Source of the DNA: JAEZFI01 sp044508215 | GTDB lineage: Bacteria > Actinomycetota > Acidimicrobiia > Acidimicrobiales > Microtrichaceae | Length of the DNA stretch: 25,963 nucleotides | Reading direction: 5' to 3' | NCBI GenBank assembly: GCA_044508215.1 | Contig: JBIQID010000027.1 | Location: forward strand, 1-25,963 | Part shown: in pieces, positions 21,750 through 25,963 of the stretch | Position numbering within the stretch: position 1 is the stretch's first letter | How the letters are laid out: every line of letters starts with the position of its first letter | The notes under the pieces: generated by a model | What the model saw: only the letters and a program-made list of their open reading frames with translations | Told to the model about the DNA's origin: nothing | Database searches by the model: none | Translations under genes and position numbers: made by a program

Positions 21750-23149
21750 CCGATCGGCCCTACACGGCGAACGTCACGCACCACGCGGCCGAGCTGCACG
21801 GTCGGTACGGCGAGCTCGAACCGGGCATCGAGACCGGCGACGTCGTCTCGGTCGCCGGGCGCCTCATGCTCCGCCGGGTGCAGGGCAAGCTGGCGTTCGG
21901 CACGCTCGCCGACCAGACCGGCCGCATCCAGCTGTTCGCCCGCGCCGCCGCCACCGACCGCTTCGCGGAGTTCTGCGAGCTGAACCTGGGCGACTGGATC
22001 ACGGTGACCGGCCAGGTGATGACCACCAAGCGCGGCGAGCTGTCCGTGGAGGTCGACCGCTGGGAGGTGCTGGCGCCCACCCGTCGCCTCTTCCCCGACA
22101 AGTGGCACGGCATCTCCGACCCCGACACCCGCTACCGCCAGCGCTACGTCGACCTCTGGGTGACCGAGGAGTCCCGCGCCACGCTCACGTTGCGCTCGCG
22201 GATCGTGTCGCTGACGCGCCGCTTCATGGAGGACCGGGGCTACCTCGAGGTGGAGACGCCGGTCTTCCACCCCATCCCCGGCGGTGCGCTGGCCCGGCCC
22301 TTCACCACGCACCACAACGCGCTCGACATGGAGCTGTACCTCCGCATCGCACCGGAGCTGTACCTGAAGCGCCTGGTCGTCGGAGGGTTCGAGCGGGTCT
22401 TCGAGATCGCCCGGGTGTTCCGCAACGAGGGCCTCTCCACCCGGCACAACCCCGAGTTCACGATGCTCGAGTGCTACGAGGCCTACGGCGACTACCACAC
22501 GCACATGGAGCTCACCGAGACGCTCGTGACGCACCTCGCCACCGAGCTGCTGGGCACCACGAAGGTGACCCACGGCGGGCGTGACCTCGACCTGGCAGCG
22601 CCGTGGCGCCGGGCGTCGCTCGCCGAGCTGACCAGCGCGTCGATCGGCGAGGACGTGTCGATCGAGACGCCGATCGAGCGGCTCCGCGAGCTGTGCGACC
22701 GCCATGGCGTGCCCCACAAGCCGACGTGGGGGACGGGAAAGCTCCTGCTCGAGCTCTACGAGAAGACCACCGAGTCCACGCTGTGGGAACCCACCTTCGT
22801 GACGGACTACCCGAAGGAGGTCTCGCCGCTGGCGCGGGACCACCGCGACCAGCCGGGCCTCACGGAGCGGTTCGAGGGCATCATCGCCGGGCGCGAGCTG
22901 TGCAACGGCTTCAGCGAGCTGGTCGACCCCGAGGAGCAGCGCGCCCGCTTCGAGGACCAGGCCCGGGCTGCGGCGGAGGGCGACGACGAGGCGATGCGTG
23001 TCGACGAGGACTACCTCCGCGCGCTCGACTACGGGCTGCCGCCGACGGTGGGCCTCGGGATCGGCATCGACCGCCTGGTGATGCTGCTCACCGACACGAC
23101 GACGATCCGCGACGTGATCCTGTTCCCGACGTTGCGTCCGGAGGCCTGA
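21746..23149 (+). CDS. lysS: Lysyl-tRNA synthetase, class II
   Basis: The product has 467 residues. The N-terminal OB-fold anticodon-binding domain spans about 30-115 (VVSVAGRLMLRRVQGKLAFG). A class II catalytic core follows: motif 1 around RSRIVSLTRRFMEDRGYLEV, motif 2 FEIARVFRNEGLSTRHNPEF and motif 3 GLGIGIDRLVMLLTD. PIPGGALARPFTTHHNALDM and GRELCNGFSELVDPEEQ are lysine- and ATP-site segments. It charges tRNA-Lys. The N-terminal extension found in E. coli LysS is mostly missing, which is common. The start overlaps coaX by four bases. The last 62 bases overlap the convergent glycosyltransferase gene. Confidence 0.96.
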   Translation: MTDRPYTANVTHHAAELHGRYGELEPGIETGDVVSVAGRLMLRRVQGKLAFGTLADQTGRIQLFARAAATDRFAEFCELNLGDWITVTGQVMTTKRGELSVEVDRWEVLAPTRRLFPDKWHGISDPDTRYRQRYVDLWVTEESRATLTLRSRIVSLTRRFMEDRGYLEVETPVFHPIPGGALARPFTTHHNALDMELYLRIAPELYLKRLVVGGFERVFEIARVFRNEGLSTRHNPEFTMLECYEAYGDYHTHMELTETLVTHLATELLGTTKVTHGGRDLDLAAPWRRASLAELTSASIGEDVSIETPIERLRELCDRHGVPHKPTWGTGKLLLELYEKTTESTLWEPTFVTDYPKEVSPLARDHRDQPGLTERFEGIIAGRELCNGFSELVDPEEQRARFEDQARAAAEGDDEAMRVDEDYLRALDYGLPPTVGLGIGIDRLVMLLTDTTTIRDVILFPTLRPEA

Positions 23150-24743
23150 GCCAGCGGGCGGCGTCCTCCGCCCTGACGACGGCCAGGAACGAGCCGGCGT
23201 CGAGCACGGTCGAAACCGGCATCGGGGACGTCCCGCAGCCTCCTCCCACCACGCGCAGCGGCACGAGAACGTGCCAGTCGGGGTGGATCGAAGAGGCCTC
23301 GGCGAGCGACGTCCACCCGAGCGACTCCACCCCGGTGTCCGTCGCGTAGGAGATCCATCCGAACGGGCCGCCGACGCCGAGGGCCAGCACGCGGTCCTGC
23401 CCAGGCGCCAGGGCGGAGCGGGCCACGAGCTCACCGTCGGCAGCGCTGCCCTGGAGCTGCTGGCGGGAGAGCCCAGGCCACACGAGGCCTGCGACCGTCG
23501 CCACGACCGCCAGGGCCACGAGCAGTCGCGTGGAAGCGTTCTGCTGCCGGTGCCTCGACCATCGGGTGAGGCCCGTGGTGACCACCACGGCGAGCGGGGC
23601 GACCAACCAGATGAGCCAGTAGGCGTGGTACGTGGTCGCGTTCCAGAAGACAAGGGAGTAGAGGGCCGTGGTGCCGGCCAGCAGCACCACGACGCGCCCG
23701 GCGGGTCCCACCGGCCTTCCGGCGCGCCAGCACAGGATGGTGAGCACCACGGGAACCGGGAACCACACGTCGACGACGTAGTCGACCTGGATCGACAGCG
23801 CGTCGAGGACGGTGAGCTCGGTGGCGGGATCACGGCCGGTCCGCTGCGCCGCCTGGCCGAGGAGGTCGGCGAGCCCGGCCGAGCTCGCTGCGATCCAGGC
23901 CATCGTCACCACGGTCGCCGCTGCCGTTCCCACCAGCAGCCACGCGCCGGCTCCGACGAAGGTGGTCGGCCGGTCGTCCACCTCCTCGGGATCCCGCGGG
24001 TCGGCCCCAGATCGTCGCAGCCGCCACCCGCGCCACAGCGCCGTCAGGCCCAGCACTCCCGCCAGCGCCGTGCCCAGCCAGCCGGCGATCGCAGCGACGA
24101 ACGCGCCGATCGCCCAGGTGACGGGGCGCACGGCCTCGCCCTCCTCGAGGGCGAGCCACCGATCCGCAAGGAACATGCCTGCCGGCAGCGCCAGCATCGG
24201 CGTGTCGAGCATCCACCCGTACACGAGGAACATCGGAGTGGTGGCCGCGACACAGGATCCCAGCGCAGCGGCCAACGGGTCGTCGGTGAGGCGCCGACAG
24301 ATCCGGTGGAGCAGCACGATGGTCAGCGCCGAGGCGACCACGGTGGGCAGCCGCGTCCAGAAGGGATGGGTGCCACCGACCCCCTCGCTGAGCGCGGTGA
24401 GCCAGACGATGAGGGGTGGGTGGTGGGCGTAGGAGCCCAGGTCGTTCGCGAGCGTCGAGCCCCAGTTCGACCCGGCCCAACCGAGCTGGTCGATGCCGCG
24501 GGCCATCAGCGAGAAGACCCCTGCGTTGCGCCCGTCGTGCGAGAAGCCGAGCGGTCGTCCCGCCATCGGCAGCACGGCGATCGCCCAGGCCGTCCACGTC
24601 AGCGCCCGCACGGCCGCGGCGGCGACGACCCGCGGGCGATCCGGACCGTGTGACGGCAGATCGTCCTGCGGCGTCGTCCCGTGGTCGGCTTCCGACCCGG
24701 GTTGCGACGAGCGCGCGGGCGCGAGGAGCCGGATCGAAGCCAC
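23088..24743 (-). CDS. GT-C family membrane glycosyltransferase (PMT/ArnT-like)
   Basis: The product has up to 551 residues and about ten or more transmembrane helices. D70 in GFSHDGRNAGVFSLMARG lies in the first extracytoplasmic loop, where GT-C enzymes keep their catalytic acid. YAHHPPLIVWLTAL and YGWMLDTPMLALPAGM are further family-like strings. Such enzymes move a sugar from polyprenyl phosphate to protein or lipid on the outer face. The Glu that often follows the Asp is absent. A soluble C-terminal part of about 110 residues ends the protein. The start is taken as GTG 24743 but is uncertain, since residues 1-40 are polar and lack a ribosome binding site. The 3' end overlaps lysS by 62 bases. 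Confidence 0.8.
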   Translation of the reverse strand: MASIRLLAPARSSQPGSEADHGTTPQDDLPSHGPDRPRVVAAAAVRALTWTAWAIAVLPMAGRPLGFSHDGRNAGVFSLMARGIDQLGWAGSNWGSTLANDLGSYAHHPPLIVWLTALSEGVGGTHPFWTRLPTVVASALTIVLLHRICRRLTDDPLAAALGSCVAATTPMFLVYGWMLDTPMLALPAGMFLADRWLALEEGEAVRPVTWAIGAFVAAIAGWLGTALAGVLGLTALWRGWRLRRSGADPRDPEEVDDRPTTFVGAGAWLLVGTAAATVVTMAWIAASSAGLADLLGQAAQRTGRDPATELTVLDALSIQVDYVVDVWFPVPVVLTILCWRAGRPVGPAGRVVVLLAGTTALYSLVFWNATTYHAYWLIWLVAPLAVVVTTGLTRWSRHRQQNASTRLLVALAVVATVAGLVWPGLSRQQLQGSAADGELVARSALAPGQDRVLALGVGGPFGWISYATDTGVESLGWTSLAEASSIHPDWHVLVPLRVVGGGCGTSPMPVSTVLDAGSFLAVVRAEDAARWLRPPDATSGTGSRRGSSSCR

Positions 24744-24809
24744 GGATCACCATCGGCAGGGCACCGTGATCGCTGAGGGACTTCTCGCCCGGGAGACGGA
24801 TCGGGTCGG

Positions 24810-24815
24810 TAGGGT
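24810..24815 (+). promoter_or_regulatory. -10-like box TAGGGT before the amidase gene
   Basis: TAGGGT ends ten bases before ATG 24826, in an 82-bp divergent gap without a ribosome binding site. The hexamer matches the one before hpt. Spacing is at the long end for a leaderless start. Confidence 0.3.
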
Positions 24816-24825
24816 CGACGGCCGC

Positions 24826-25963
24826 ATGGCTTCCTACGACTCCGCTCTCGCACTCGCCGCCGCGATCAGGAGGAAGGAGGTGAGCCCCGTCGAGGTCCTC
24901 GACGACCACCTCGCCCGCGTCGACCGCCTCGACCCGCAGCTCAACGCGTTCTCGCTGCGCGACGACGAACGGGCCCGCGCCGACGCCAAGGCCGCGGCCG
25001 ACGTCGTGGCCACGACGGACGCCCGTGACCTCCCTCCGTTCCTCGGCGTCCCCATCCCGATCAAGGACCTGAACGCCGTGGCCGGCTGGCCGACCACGCA
25101 CGGGTCACGAGGTGCGTCGCCCGAGCCCGAGGCGAAGGACGACCCGGTCGTCACCCGGCTGCGTGGGGCGGGCTTCGTGCTCATGGGCAAGACGACCACC
25201 CCCGAGCTGGGCACGATCTCCATGACCGAGTCCGACCGCCACGGCGCCACCAGGAACCCGTGGAACCCCGAGCACACCCCCGGTGGTTCGTCGGGCGGCG
25301 CCGGCGCGGCCGTGGCGTCGGGGATGGCGCCGATCGCCCACGCGTCCGACGGCGGTGGCTCGATCCGGATCCCTGCGTCGTGCAACGGCCTGGTGGGCCT
25401 GAAGGCCAGTCGGAACAGGATCACTGGCTGGGTCGAGAAGATGACCGCCGCGTCGACGTCCGGCGTGGTGACCCGCACCGTGGCGGACACGGCGGCCGCG
25501 CTCGACGTGCTCGCCCAGGTGGATCCCGGCGCGTGGAACGTGGCGCCGCCGCACGACCGGACCTACGCGGAGGAGGTCGGCGCGCCACCCGGACGCCTCC
25601 GGATCCGGGTCACCGACGGCAACGCTCTCGGGATCCCGCCGGCGCCCGCCTGCACCGCGGCGGTCGAGCAGACCGCAGCGCTGCTCGAGTCCCTCGGCCA
25701 CGACGTCGTCGTCGAAGCGCCCGCGTGGCCCGACGCCGGCGAGTTCCTCACCGGCTTCCTCACCGTGTGGTCGACCATCGCGGCTGGTGTGCCGGGCTTG
25801 GACGTCGAGCAGCTCGAGCCCCACAACCGGGCGAACTACGAGCTGGCGACCGCCACGAACGCGATCGCGTTCTCCGAGGCGGTGATGGTGCTGCAGCGGG
25901 CGTCTCGAGTGATCACCAGCCAGTTCGGGCGCGACTTCGACGTGCTGGTGACCCCGACGATGG
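24826..25963 (+). CDS. Amidase-signature family hydrolase (3' end outside window)
   Basis: The first 379 codons are present and stay open to the end of the window. The amidase-signature triad is visible: K80 in IPIKDL, cis-S155 in PGGSSGGAGAAVASG, and nucleophile S179 in DGGGSIRIPAS, with the usual 24-residue spacing between the serines. The family hydrolyses amide bonds in many substrates. GatA, acylamidases and 6-aminohexanoate-dimer hydrolase (NylA) all share these motifs. GatA is unlikely, because no gatC or gatB is next to it and the sequence looks more like stand-alone amidases. The substrate is unknown. ATG 24826 starts the typical helical N-terminus (ALALAAAIRRKEVSPVEVL). Confidence 0.9.
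   Translation, partial: MASYDSALALAAAIRRKEVSPVEVLDDHLARVDRLDPQLNAFSLRDDERARADAKAAADVVATTDARDLPPFLGVPIPIKDLNAVAGWPTTHGSRGASPEPEAKDDPVVTRLRGAGFVLMGKTTTPELGTISMTESDRHGATRNPWNPEHTPGGSSGGAGAAVASGMAPIAHASDGGGSIRIPASCNGLVGLKASRNRITGWVEKMTAASTSGVVTRTVADTAAALDVLAQVDPGAWNVAPPHDRTYAEEVGAPPGRLRIRVTDGNALGIPPAPACTAAVEQTAALLESLGHDVVVEAPAWPDAGEFLTGFLTVWSTIAAGVPGLDVEQLEPHNRANYELATATNAIAFSEAVMVLQRASRVITSQFGRDFDVLVTPTM

Noticed and set aside
24826..25963. GatA subunit of the tRNA-dependent amidotransferase
   Set aside because: The amidase triad is shared by the whole family. No gatC or gatB is adjacent in the window, and the gene is divergent from an unrelated membrane protein, so only a general amidase call is made.

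Overview
The window is a GC-rich chromosomal segment (by eye around 70% G+C) of an actinobacterium. Evidence includes a SigR/RsrA-type thiol-stress sigma/anti-sigma pair, a DUF2342-type zinc metalloprotease next to tilS, many GTG starts, apparently leaderless genes, and the gene order metalloprotease-tilS-hpt-ftsH-folE-folP-(x)-folB-folK-DUF2520-panC ... coaX-lysS. From memory, that order matches the mycobacterial Rv3626c to Rv3598c neighbourhood. Gene content and style suggest the class Acidimicrobiia, but this is an inference and no phylogenetic marker was tested.

Bases 1-4547 look like a cyclic-di-GMP and cell-surface region. It starts with the tail of an EAL phosphodiesterase, followed on the minus strand by two exported proteins: a secreted beta-rich protein and a membrane-anchored multidomain protein. 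Then come three small PilZ-type proteins, two of them translationally coupled. Bases 4570-7954 hold a membrane fatty-acid-hydroxylase-type diiron enzyme, divergent from sigR-rsrA, then an undescribed 47-residue one-helix membrane protein and the metalloprotease.

Bases 7951-18735 form a long plus-strand biosynthetic block: tRNA-lysidine synthetase, hypoxanthine phosphoribosyltransferase, FtsH, folate synthesis (folE, folP, folB, folK), a DUF2520 Rossmann protein, panC, nadB and nadC. Many genes overlap by 4 bases. A phosphatase-fold protein whose catalytic Cys is replaced by Asn lies between folP and folB. Bases 18736-19010 separate nadC from a convergent polytopic membrane gene. They contain two long hairpins with an identical 23-nt loop core but different, self-complementary stems, each followed by a near-identical 62-bp tail. 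I consider this the most unusual structure in the window.

Bases 20235-23149 carry a family 2 glycosyltransferase, type III pantothenate kinase and lysyl-tRNA synthetase. They are followed by a convergent GT-C mannosyltransferase-like membrane protein and, divergently, the first 379 codons of an amidase-signature enzyme that runs off the end.

No tRNA, rRNA, CRISPR array, transposase or integrase was seen. No gene-free stretch exceeds 300 bases; the longest (18736-19010) is described below. Large open frames antisense to the listed genes are by-products of high GC content and are omitted.
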